From contig JAIXOL010000008.1 of the NCBI GenBank assembly GCA_027486845.1, positions 1-64,000 of the forward strand: 64,000 bases of DNA. Reading direction: 5' to 3'. The position numbers and the translations under genes are program-made. The notes beneath the pieces were generated by a model. It searched no databases. It saw nothing but the letters and a program-made list of their open reading frames with translations, and was not told the DNA's origin. Origin of the DNA: Cytophagaceae bacterium. Lineage in GTDB: Bacteria > Bacteroidota > Bacteroidia > Cytophagales > Spirosomataceae. This document shows positions 27,108 to 34,925 of this stretch, piece by piece. The stretch's first letter is position 1. Each line of letters starts with the position of its first letter.

Positions 27108-27986
27108 ATGAAACGTTTAATTTGGCTATTTTTATTGATAGGCTCTTTTGATTCTTACGCACAGAAAGGAACTATCAAAGAAAGTCTAAAAATCAAGAGT
27201 AGCACACTCGGCAAAGATGTCGAATACAGCATTTATCTCCCTGCTGACTACGACAAAACTAATCGCCAATATCCAGTTCTTTACTTACTTCACGGCTATA
27301 CCGATGATGAAACTGGCTGGACTCAATTTGGCCAAACGCCCGAAATTGCCGACCGTACTATCAACAGTGGTGAAGCTCCACCGATGATTATCGTAATGCC
27401 TGATGCTGGTGTAACATGGTACATGAACACTTTCGATGGAAAAACAAAATTTGAGGATTTTTTCATCAAAGAATTCATTCCTTACATCGAATCAAACTAC
27501 AGAATTCGTGCAAAAAAAGAGTTTAGGGCAGTAGCTGGACTTTCGATGGGAGGTCTTGGAACACTTCTTTACGCAACCAAGCACCCCGATATGTTTGTAG
27601 CGGCCGCTCCATTGAGTGCTGCTATTTGGACTGATGAAGAGGTTGTTACCCAAAATGCTGATATTAATCGCTGGAATACTGTTTTCGGTGATTTATATGG
27701 CAAAGATTTAAAAGGAAAAGAGCGTTTGACAGAACATTACTTCAAAAATGCTCCAATCAAAATTGTAGAAACAGTCAATGCCGAGGACTTGAAAAAAGTT
27801 AAGTTCTACATTGATTGCGGAGACGATGATTTCTTAATAAAAGGCAACATGGCACTTCACACCATGATGATTGACAAGAAAATTCCGCACGAATTTAGAG
27901 TTCGTGATGGTGGCCACACTTGGTCATATTGGCGTACGGCTTTGCCTGAAGTACTGAAGTTTGTAGGAGAAAGTTTTCATAGGTAA
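27108..27986 (+). CDS. Secreted esterase of the esterase D/feruloyl-esterase-like family
   Basis: This 292-residue alpha/beta hydrolase has a signal peptide (about 1-19, ending SYAQ). It shows YPVLYLLHGYTDDETGW near residue 55, nucleophile S146 in AVAGLSMGGLG, and a late catalytic His in DGGHTWSYW. Relatives hydrolyse feruloyl, acetyl or other esters on plant polysaccharides. The frame is open from 26904, but the first 68 codons would cross a terminator and the -7 box and lack signal features, so the start at 27108 is preferred. It lies between the Tat esterase and the second GMC pair. Confidence 0.88.
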   Translation: MKRLIWLFLLIGSFDSYAQKGTIKESLKIKSSTLGKDVEYSIYLPADYDKTNRQYPVLYLLHGYTDDETGWTQFGQTPEIADRTINSGEAPPMIIVMPDAGVTWYMNTFDGKTKFEDFFIKEFIPYIESNYRIRAKKEFRAVAGLSMGGLGTLLYATKHPDMFVAAAPLSAAIWTDEEVVTQNADINRWNTVFGDLYGKDLKGKERLTEHYFKNAPIKIVETVNAEDLKKVKFYIDCGDDDFLIKGNMALHTMMIDKKIPHEFRVRDGGHTWSYWRTALPEVLKFVGESFHR

Positions 27987-28076
27987 TTTTAAATTATCGA
28001 TTAAAGTTATTCAACAACATTCTATAAATCATTCGTTCATTCCAACATTCTATCACTCAAAATTAAACTAAAATAT

Positions 28077-28607
28077 ATGAATCGTAGAGAAGCCATACAA
28101 AGAGCCACTCTCCTTCTAGGAGGTGTACTTTCTGCACCATTAATGGCAGGTGCGATGGGGCAAATTCTCAACACCGGAGAAAGTGTTGCAGTAACAGCCG
28201 ACCAAGTAGCTTTATTAGCCGAAGTGGCCGATATTATTATTCCAACAACTGGCACGCCAGGAGCAAAAGCAGCGGGTGTCGAGAAGTTTATTGTGCGTGT
28301 CATGCGTGATTGCTATGAAAAAACTGATCAAGAGAAATTTTACGCAGGATTAGCAAAACTCGACGCAGATAGCCAAACAAAATTCGGCAAAGGCTTTACG
28401 GCACTCGATGGTGCTCAGAAAAATGAAATGGTAAAACAAAGTACGGTTGATAATAAAGCTTTCTTCTTAACGATGAAAGGCTTAACTGTAACGGGCTATT
28501 TCACATCAGAAATAGGAGCAACACAGGCTTTAGAATATTTACCAATCCCAGGTAAGTTCGAAGCTTGTATTCCACTCAAACCAGGCCAGAAAGCTTGGGC
28601 ATTATAA
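28077..28607 (+). CDS. Gluconate 2-dehydrogenase subunit 3-like protein, Tat-exported (copy 2)
   Basis: This 176-residue paralogue of the protein at 1309 begins with a Tat signal (NRREAIQRATLLLGG, ending near AGAMGQ). The family motif VADIIIPTTGTPGAKAAGVEKF is at about 56-77, and RDCYEKTDQEKFY and MKGLTVTGYFTSEIG match the first copy closely. It should escort the GMC subunit encoded 102 bp downstream through the Tat system. Confidence 0.86.
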   Translation: MNRREAIQRATLLLGGVLSAPLMAGAMGQILNTGESVAVTADQVALLAEVADIIIPTTGTPGAKAAGVEKFIVRVMRDCYEKTDQEKFYAGLAKLDADSQTKFGKGFTALDGAQKNEMVKQSTVDNKAFFLTMKGLTVTGYFTSEIGATQALEYLPIPGKFEACIPLKPGQKAWAL

Positions 28608-28611
28608 AAAA

Positions 28612-28690
28612 GCTATAAGCGTTAGGCTTTATGCTATACACTTTAAATTTCATATCATTTCAACTCTTGCTTAAAGCATACAGCCTCAAG
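28612..28690. repeat. Palindrome-like spacer between small subunit and GMC copy 2
   Basis: The spacer has AAGCGTTAGGCTTTATGC and, inverted, TTAAAGCATACAGCCTCAAGC-type segments that can pair imperfectly. The sequence differs from the spacer of copy 1 but occupies the same place. Confidence 0.35.
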
Positions 28691-28709
28691 CATATTGCAA
28701 ATTAAAATA

Positions 28710-30425
28710 ATGGCAAACTTAAATATAGATTTAATCAAAGACCAAACTTACGATGCCATCGTAATCGGCTCGGGTATTTCGGGCGGTTGGGCAGCTAAAG
28801 AATTGACCGAAAAAGGAATGCGAGTTTTGATGCTCGAAAAAGGTCGCCAACTCGAACACGTAACAGGCTACGAAAACGCGATGAAAGCTCCGTGGGAGTC
28901 GCAATACAATGGACGTCTAACAGTAGCTCAAAAAGAAAGTCACCCGAAATTAGCTCGTGATTATCCGTACAACGAAATGAGCGAAAAATACTGGATGAAC
29001 GATTCAGATGCTTTGTACAAAGAAGAAAAACGTTTCGACTGGTACAGACCAAATATCGTTGGTGGAAAATCAATCATGTGGGGTCGTCAATCCTATCGTT
29101 TGAGCGATATTGACTTTGAAGCAAACCTAAAAGATGGTATCGCAGTTGACTGGCCGATTCGATACAAGGATATTGCTCCGTGGTATTCTTATGTTGAAAA
29201 AATTGCGGGTATTTCTGGCGAAAAACTTGGCTTACCTCAATTGCCCGATAGCGATTTTCTACCTCCAATGGAAATGTATTGCGTAGAAAAAGAAGTGCGT
29301 AAACGTCTTGAAAAAACATTCCCAGGTCGTACGATGACCATTGGTCGTGTAGCCAACCTTTCAGAAGCACGCAAAGAGCAACTTGGTGTTGGTCGTGCAG
29401 CCTGTCAATATCGCAATAAATGTGCATTAGGCTGTCCATTTGGTGCATATTTCAGTACACAATCTTGTACATTGCCTCCTGCTGCCAAAACTGGCCGCTT
29501 AACGCTTCGTCCAGATTCGGTTGCTAAAGAAATTTTATTCGATGCGAAAACTCAAAAAGCTACGGGCGTTCGCATAGTTGATACTCAAACACTCGATGTG
29601 CGTGAGTTTTATGCAAAAATCATCTTCGTTTGTGGAAGTACATTGGGTTCTACAACCTTGATGCTCAACTCGAAATCTGAGCGTTTCCCGAATGGATTTG
29701 GCAATGATTCTGGTCAACTTGGACATAATTTAATGGACCACCATTTCCGCACGGGTGCTGCCGGCGAGTGGGAGGGCGACTTGGATAAATATTATTCTGG
29801 CCGCCGTGCCAATGGTATTTACGTACCACGTTACCGCAATATTGGCTCCGACAAACGTGATTATATCCGTGGTTTTGGCTATCAAGGTGGCGGAAGCCGA
29901 CAAGGATGGCAACGAAATGTAGCCGAATTGAATTTCGGTGCAGAATTCAAAGAAGAATTAACAAAACCTGGCAACTGGACTATGGGCTTCGGTGGCTTTG
30001 GTGAAACGCTTCCCTACTTTGAAAACCGAGTATATTTACACCCAACCGAAAAAGATAAGTGGGGACTTCCGCTACCAGTTTTTGATGCAGAATTGAAAGA
30101 AAACGAGAAAAAAATGCGTATCGATATGCAAAATGATGCCATCGAAATGCTTGAAAAATCAGGAGTGAAAAACGTAAAAGGCTACGACCGTGGCTCATAT
30201 TTGGGTATGGCTATTCACGAAATGGGAACTGCCCGCATGGGTCGTGATCCAAAAACTTCTGTTTTGAATGGTAATAACCAAGTTTGGGGAGCGAAAAACG
30301 TTTTTGTTACTGATGGCTCAGCGATGGTTTCGGCATCTTGCGTAAACCCTTCGCTAACATACATGGCTCTTACAGCTCGTGCGGCTGACTTTGCCGTAAA
30401 TGAATTGAAGAAAAAGAATTTGTAA
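28710..30425 (+). CDS. GMC-family FAD-dependent sugar dehydrogenase, catalytic subunit (copy 2)
   Basis: This is a paralogue of the GMC protein at 1938. Starting at the ATG at 28710 gives 571 residues and aligns the N-termini (MANLNIDLIKDQ against MSNINIDSVKAQ); the ATG at 28695 adds five residues. The FAD motif AIVIGSGISGGWAAKEL is at 15-31. C232, C238 and C242 repeat the C-x5-C-x3-C cluster at identical positions. The C-terminus has IHEMGTARMG and NPSLTYMALTARAA. It has no signal peptide, consistent with Tat piggyback export. The two copies differ most in the middle, so they may have different substrates. Confidence 0.88.
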   Translation: MANLNIDLIKDQTYDAIVIGSGISGGWAAKELTEKGMRVLMLEKGRQLEHVTGYENAMKAPWESQYNGRLTVAQKESHPKLARDYPYNEMSEKYWMNDSDALYKEEKRFDWYRPNIVGGKSIMWGRQSYRLSDIDFEANLKDGIAVDWPIRYKDIAPWYSYVEKIAGISGEKLGLPQLPDSDFLPPMEMYCVEKEVRKRLEKTFPGRTMTIGRVANLSEARKEQLGVGRAACQYRNKCALGCPFGAYFSTQSCTLPPAAKTGRLTLRPDSVAKEILFDAKTQKATGVRIVDTQTLDVREFYAKIIFVCGSTLGSTTLMLNSKSERFPNGFGNDSGQLGHNLMDHHFRTGAAGEWEGDLDKYYSGRRANGIYVPRYRNIGSDKRDYIRGFGYQGGGSRQGWQRNVAELNFGAEFKEELTKPGNWTMGFGGFGETLPYFENRVYLHPTEKDKWGLPLPVFDAELKENEKKMRIDMQNDAIEMLEKSGVKNVKGYDRGSYLGMAIHEMGTARMGRDPKTSVLNGNNQVWGAKNVFVTDGSAMVSASCVNPSLTYMALTARAADFAVNELKKKNL

Positions 30426-30445
30426 TAAATTCTTTGACAAACTTT

Positions 30446-30500
30446 AAGGAAGCTTTCGCTGAGCGACACTCGCTTTAGGCGAAGGCTTCCTTTTATTTTA
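30446..30500 (+). terminator. Terminator after GMC copy 2
   Basis: A 14-bp stem with one wobble (30446-30459 with 30479-30492) encloses a CGCTGAGCGACACTCGCT-type loop and is followed by a T-rich run. Confidence 0.75.
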
Positions 30501-30531
30501 TTTGACATCCACAAGATTAGGTTTAAATTTG
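30501..30531 (+). promoter_or_regulatory. Promoter of the GH5 gene
   Basis: TTTG at 30501-30504, a 19-bp spacer and TAAATTTG at 30524-30531 match the Bacteroidota -33/-7 consensus exactly. Transcription would start near 30538, leaving about 18 nt before the start codon. Confidence 0.7.
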
Positions 30532-30555
30532 AAGTAATATTCAACCTATAAAAGA

Positions 30556-32286
30556 ATGAATTTCAACAATTTCCTTATCACCATTATTTTCCTAAGCCTC
30601 TCACAACCCCTTCATGCTCAAAACCTTTCGATTCAAGACCTAAATAAAAAATTAGGTCGAGGGATAAACATGGGCAATATGTTTGAAGCCCCTACCGAAA
30701 CCGAATGGGGAAATCCTTTCAAAGATGATTATTTTGAGCGAATCTCCCAATTGGGTTTTACTCACGTCAGGATTCCGATTCGCTGGGACGTAGCTGCACG
30801 AACTACTCAAACTGAGCCTTATACGATAAACCCCGCTTTTCTAGCAAGAATAAAATATGTTATTGACAAGGCTTATGCAAGTAAATTATATGTGATCATA
30901 AATATGCATCACCACGAAGAGGTATTTGCAAATCCCGAAAAAATAAAGCCTAGATTTATTAGCCAATGGGAGCAAATTGCTACTTTTTTTAAGGATTATG
31001 ACCAAAAATTGCTGTTTGAGGTCATGAACGAACCTAACACAAATCTAACGCCTGACCTTTGGAATACCTTTTTTTCTGATGCTTTAAAAAGTATTCGCAA
31101 GACAAATCAAACAAGGGCAGTATTGATGGGAACAGCTAATTATGGTGGACTTAGCGGAGTTCCAAGTCTGAAAATTCCTGACGATAAAAATATTATTTTG
31201 ACCGTTCATTATTATAATCCTTTCAATTTTACACATCAAGGAGCAGAATGGGTAGGTAGCGAGGCTCAAAATTGGCTTGGCACGGTTTGGGAAGATTTGG
31301 CTCTCGAAAGGAATCAAGTAATTTCAGAATTTGACTATTTGAACACCCTCGCCAAACAAAAAAACATTCCAGTTCATGTTGGAGAATTTGGAGCTTACAG
31401 CAAAGCCGACATCGAAAGTAGGGTAAAATGGACTACTTTTTTGGCTCGTTGGTTTGAAGAACAAGGTTTCAGTTGGGCATATTGGGAGTTTAGTGCTGGT
31501 TTTGGCATCTATGCCCCAGCAACGCAACAATACAACACAAAATTGGTAGATGCTTTGATAAAAAATACCATGTCAAGTGCCAAGGTTTTACCATCAAAAA
31601 TACTTTATCAAAGTGATTTTAGTACCAACGATGGTTGGAATTTGGGTGTACAAACTAATTCATCGGCTACACTTTCAAGAAATAATAGTTTGAATATTGA
31701 TGTAAAAACTAGTTCAAAGGACGGTTGGCATGTTCAATTGACTAAAGCCAATATTCCGATTTTAAGCAAAAAAAGATATTTAGTAAGCATAAAAGCAAAA
31801 GCCGACAAAGATGTTTCGGTGACAAACTATATTGGCAAAAATGCTTCGCCTTACAATAGCTATTCTGGATACAGCAACTTAACTTTCAGCACAAAAGAAA
31901 AGGAGTTTGCTTATACTTTCGTAATGAATGACCCAAGCGATTTAGCCGCCCGAATGAGCTTTGATATGGGAACAACGGTTGCAAATATCAGTATTTCTTC
32001 GATAAAAATTGAAGAAATAATCGACAACTTTATCCCTCTTGCCACTGAAAAAGAATCAAATATTCATATTTACCCTAATCCAATCGAGGATATTCTCACG
32101 ATTTCGGCTTTAAAGACTATCCAACGTTTAGAATTAATTGACCAAAAAGGTAACATAATTTTAAGAAAAAACATCGTTAACGAAAGTTCACTAAACGTAT
32201 CTTTGCAGACAATTCCATCAGGCAGCTATATTTTGGTTTTGTACGAAAAAAATGGTATCACGACAAAAAAAGTAGTTAAGAATTGA
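30556..32286 (+). CDS. T9SS-secreted family 5 glycoside hydrolase (cellulase-like)
   Basis: This 576-residue secreted endo-glycanase has a signal peptide at about 1-22 (ending LHAQ). The GH5 TIM barrel (about 30-335) shows RIPIRW, NMHHHEE, acid/base E159 in VMNEPN, HYYNPF and nucleophile E277 in VHVGEFGAYS. A carbohydrate-binding-module-like beta-sandwich (about 345-495) follows. The C-terminal 75 residues are a type A T9SS sorting domain (IYPNPIEDILTIS ... GSYILVLYEKNGITTKKVVKN). It probably cuts beta-glucan or mannan at the cell surface. The next gene overlaps its stop codon, so the two are translationally coupled. Confidence 0.92.
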   Translation: MNFNNFLITIIFLSLSQPLHAQNLSIQDLNKKLGRGINMGNMFEAPTETEWGNPFKDDYFERISQLGFTHVRIPIRWDVAARTTQTEPYTINPAFLARIKYVIDKAYASKLYVIINMHHHEEVFANPEKIKPRFISQWEQIATFFKDYDQKLLFEVMNEPNTNLTPDLWNTFFSDALKSIRKTNQTRAVLMGTANYGGLSGVPSLKIPDDKNIILTVHYYNPFNFTHQGAEWVGSEAQNWLGTVWEDLALERNQVISEFDYLNTLAKQKNIPVHVGEFGAYSKADIESRVKWTTFLARWFEEQGFSWAYWEFSAGFGIYAPATQQYNTKLVDALIKNTMSSAKVLPSKILYQSDFSTNDGWNLGVQTNSSATLSRNNSLNIDVKTSSKDGWHVQLTKANIPILSKKRYLVSIKAKADKDVSVTNYIGKNASPYNSYSGYSNLTFSTKEKEFAYTFVMNDPSDLAARMSFDMGTTVANISISSIKIEEIIDNFIPLATEKESNIHIYPNPIEDILTISALKTIQRLELIDQKGNIILRKNIVNESSLNVSLQTIPSGSYILVLYEKNGITTKKVVKN

Positions 32287-33824
32287 GAACTCCAAATATA
32301 AATATTTTTCGGTTAATCACTTGTTTCCCATTCATAGGTTTATTACTCACACTAAGTTGCAATAAACAATCGGAAGGTGAAAAACTAGCTCAAACTTATT
32401 GTGCTTCGTGCCACCTTTTCCCCGAACCAAGTTTACTTGATAAAACAACTTGGAAAAATAATATTATGCCCATAATGGCTCAACAAATGGGTTTACAAAT
32501 TGTCAATGGCGAAGTATATCCCGATATTCAAAAAGGTGCTGATGGAAAATTTGAGAGCGTTGCGAGCGTCACTCCAGAAGATTGGGCTAAAATTACAGCT
32601 TTTTATGAAGAAAATGCTCCCGAAAAATTACCAAGTCAAGGTCGTGGGCAAATTTCGGTAATTACTGATTTGTTTTCGGTAAAACCAATTTCGATTCCAC
32701 AAAGTAGTTTTCCATCGCTTACTTACATCAAAATTGATAGTGCTAACCAGCAAATATATACCTCAAGTGATTCTATGTTGAGTGTTTTTGATAAAAAAAC
32801 AGCACCTATTTTGGCTCAAAAGGTAAAAGAAACAATAGTTGATATTGATTTCGGAAATACACTTCAAAAAGCAGGAAATCGAGTTGGATACTTTACAAAT
32901 ATCGGCATCTTAAACCCCAACGATTTAGCCAAAGGCTCACTTCATAGTTTCAACTTTGATGGAAAGACCAATTTTAAAAACACAGGAAGAATTCTCGAAA
33001 ATCTTACTCGCCCTGTACAAAGCATTGCCGTTGATTTGGATAAAGATGGACTCATCGACCAGCTTGTTTGTGGATATGGCAATAAAAATGGCTCTTTAAT
33101 TTGGAATAAAAACTTGGGTAGTAACAAATTTCAAGAGCAAATAATCAAGCCATTTCCTGGGGCAATAAAGGCATATATTGAGGATGTAAATAAAGATGGC
33201 TTACCTGATATTTGGGTACTTTTTGCCCAAGCACAAGAAGGTATTTTTCTGTTTACGAATAAAGGAAATGGTACGGGAGGCGTTCCTCAATTTGACTCAA
33301 AAGAAATACTTAGATTTTCGCCAATTTATGGCTCTTCTTTTTTTGAATTAGTTGATTTGAATAAAGATGGTCACAAAGACATTCTCTATACCAGTGGTGA
33401 TAATGCCGATTATACTACTCATGTACTCAAACCTTATCACGGAGTTTATGGCTATTTGAATGATGGCAAAAATAACTATAAACAAGCATTTTTCTATCCA
33501 ATCAATGGCTGTTTCAAGGCATTAGCTCGTGATTTTGATAAAGATGGAGATATAGATATTGCTACGATTGCCTATTTTCCTGACTTCAAAAATCAACCAA
33601 AAGAAGGCTTTGTTTACCTCGAAAATAAAGGAAAATTTACTTTTTCAGCCGCGTCAATAAAAGAAGTAAACGCAGGAAATTGGCTCGTAATGGATGCCGC
33701 CGACCTCGATGCCGATGGCGATGAAGATATTGTACTGGGCAATTTCGACCGAAAAAAACGTGGAAGAATCAATGAATCTAAAAAAGATACTGCAATATTG
33801 GTTTTGTCGAATAATTTAAGGTGA
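32283..33824 (+). CDS. Lipoprotein with N-terminal c-type haem motif and VCBS repeats
   Basis: This 513-residue protein starts at a TTG that overlaps the GH5 stop codon (TTGA). No ATG comes before the lipobox cysteine C26 (TLSC), so the TTG start is well supported. A haem c site follows at once (C40-x-x-C43-H44). The remainder is a beta-propeller of VCBS/FG-GAP repeats (DLDKDGLIDQ, DVNKDGLPD, DFDKDGDIDI, DLDADGDEDI). Coupling to a secreted glycosidase suggests a role in the same glycan pathway, perhaps passing electrons, but the function is not known. Confidence 0.82.
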   Translation: MRTPNINIFRLITCFPFIGLLLTLSCNKQSEGEKLAQTYCASCHLFPEPSLLDKTTWKNNIMPIMAQQMGLQIVNGEVYPDIQKGADGKFESVASVTPEDWAKITAFYEENAPEKLPSQGRGQISVITDLFSVKPISIPQSSFPSLTYIKIDSANQQIYTSSDSMLSVFDKKTAPILAQKVKETIVDIDFGNTLQKAGNRVGYFTNIGILNPNDLAKGSLHSFNFDGKTNFKNTGRILENLTRPVQSIAVDLDKDGLIDQLVCGYGNKNGSLIWNKNLGSNKFQEQIIKPFPGAIKAYIEDVNKDGLPDIWVLFAQAQEGIFLFTNKGNGTGGVPQFDSKEILRFSPIYGSSFFELVDLNKDGHKDILYTSGDNADYTTHVLKPYHGVYGYLNDGKNNYKQAFFYPINGCFKALARDFDKDGDIDIATIAYFPDFKNQPKEGFVYLENKGKFTFSAASIKEVNAGNWLVMDAADLDADGDEDIVLGNFDRKKRGRINESKKDTAILVLSNNLR

Positions 33825-33832
33825 AAAATTTA

Positions 33833-33859
33833 TAGGAACGTCAAAATTGAACGTTCCTA
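33833..33859. terminator. Hairpin between convergent genes
   Basis: A perfect 9-bp stem (TAGGAACGT at 33833-33841 with ACGTTCCTA at 33851-33859) lies between the VCBS lipoprotein gene and the convergent epimerase operon. T runs are short. Confidence 0.5.
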
Positions 33860-33887
33860 CAGATGGCATATTGAACAAATATTCTCA

Positions 33888-34895
33888 TCAAGATAACAAC
33901 CCCTTTGCATAGGCTACACATTTGGCGACCTCTTTCACAGCATTTGAGCCTTCTGGAATGTCATATTCTAATTCAACTGTTGCAGGAAACTTGTATTTCT
34001 TAGTTTTCATTAAAGTCAAAATTTCTTTGAGTGGCGTGTCACCATTGCCCCATGCTAAATTTCCTTTTCCATCAGCTGTGCGGTCTTTGATGTGCATACT
34101 CGTAATACGGTCATGTTTTGCTTCGATTAGTGCTAATAATGACTCTTTTGTATTCTTTCCACCTACCGCAATGTAGTGTCCACAATCAAGATTAAGCGAG
34201 TTATAGGGCGATTGACTCAAGGCTTCATCCCAAAGGCTATCTGTTGCCTGTAAATGAGCATGATATCCAACATAAACCTTGTTTTTTGCTCCCAAATCAC
34301 CCAAACGCTTAGTTTGAGCTGAATTAGTCGGAAGCTCAACCGTGACCGAATTTGCACCGAGAGCTTTGGCGGCCTTCATTCCATATTCAATTTCAGCATC
34401 TGAGTTATTTGCCCCAAAAGCATTTGGCTTAAACGCATAAATTGTTACGCCAGCATCATTAAATTTCTTACGAATTTCCTTGAATTTATCCATTGAGGTA
34501 GTTTCACGCCATGCTGCAACACTTTTGTTATATTCGGCCATCTGAGTTTTTTGTTCTTCAGTCATTTGCGGGCGTTGTGATGGCTGACCAGCAGTTTGAC
34601 GCGGCGGAGGCCCCATTCTGTAGGGATTAGGGTTTTTAGGTTTTCCAGCAAAATCTTCGGCGGGGTCACCCATCATTTCGATGGCACTTACATTACAATC
34701 AATGCAAAACTGCAACAATTGGTCAATATCATGGGGCATACTTCTGAATGAGTACGTGATTGCCCCAATCTGCACACCATTAAATTTTGAATTAGGTTTA
34801 TCGAACCAATTAGTAGAGCGTTTGCTCAACACCAAGCCAAGGGTAGCCATTGGTGCAATTGTCATAAAACCACGACGAGAAAGTTGATTTTTCAT
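33888..34895 (-). CDS. Tat-exported sugar isomerase/epimerase-like TIM barrel (copy 2)
   Basis: This 335-residue xylose isomerase-like TIM-barrel protein has a Tat signal (QLSRRGFMTIAP). Barrel features include QIGAITYSFRSMP, CNVSAIEMMGDPAEDF, VYVGYHAHLQ, NLDCGHYIAVGG, MHIKDRT and TVELEYDIPEG, the last carrying likely metal ligands. A proline/arginine/glutamine-rich insertion (about 91-112) lies after the second strand, in a similar place to that in the copy at 24110. It is the last gene of a minus-strand operon with the sulfatase and the propeller-HEAT-haem protein. Keto-sugar epimerase or lyase activity is inferred from this context. Confidence 0.82.
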   Translation of the reverse strand: MKNQLSRRGFMTIAPMATLGLVLSKRSTNWFDKPNSKFNGVQIGAITYSFRSMPHDIDQLLQFCIDCNVSAIEMMGDPAEDFAGKPKNPNPYRMGPPPRQTAGQPSQRPQMTEEQKTQMAEYNKSVAAWRETTSMDKFKEIRKKFNDAGVTIYAFKPNAFGANNSDAEIEYGMKAAKALGANSVTVELPTNSAQTKRLGDLGAKNKVYVGYHAHLQATDSLWDEALSQSPYNSLNLDCGHYIAVGGKNTKESLLALIEAKHDRITSMHIKDRTADGKGNLAWGNGDTPLKEILTLMKTKKYKFPATVELEYDIPEGSNAVKEVAKCVAYAKGLLS

Positions 34896-34925
34896 AGTAA
34901 ACGATTTGGTTAAACAGATAATAAT

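Noticed and set aside
29074-29448. 124-codon open frame on the minus strand inside GMC copy 2
   Set aside because: Shadow frame; composition rich in His/Leu/Tyr with no family likeness.
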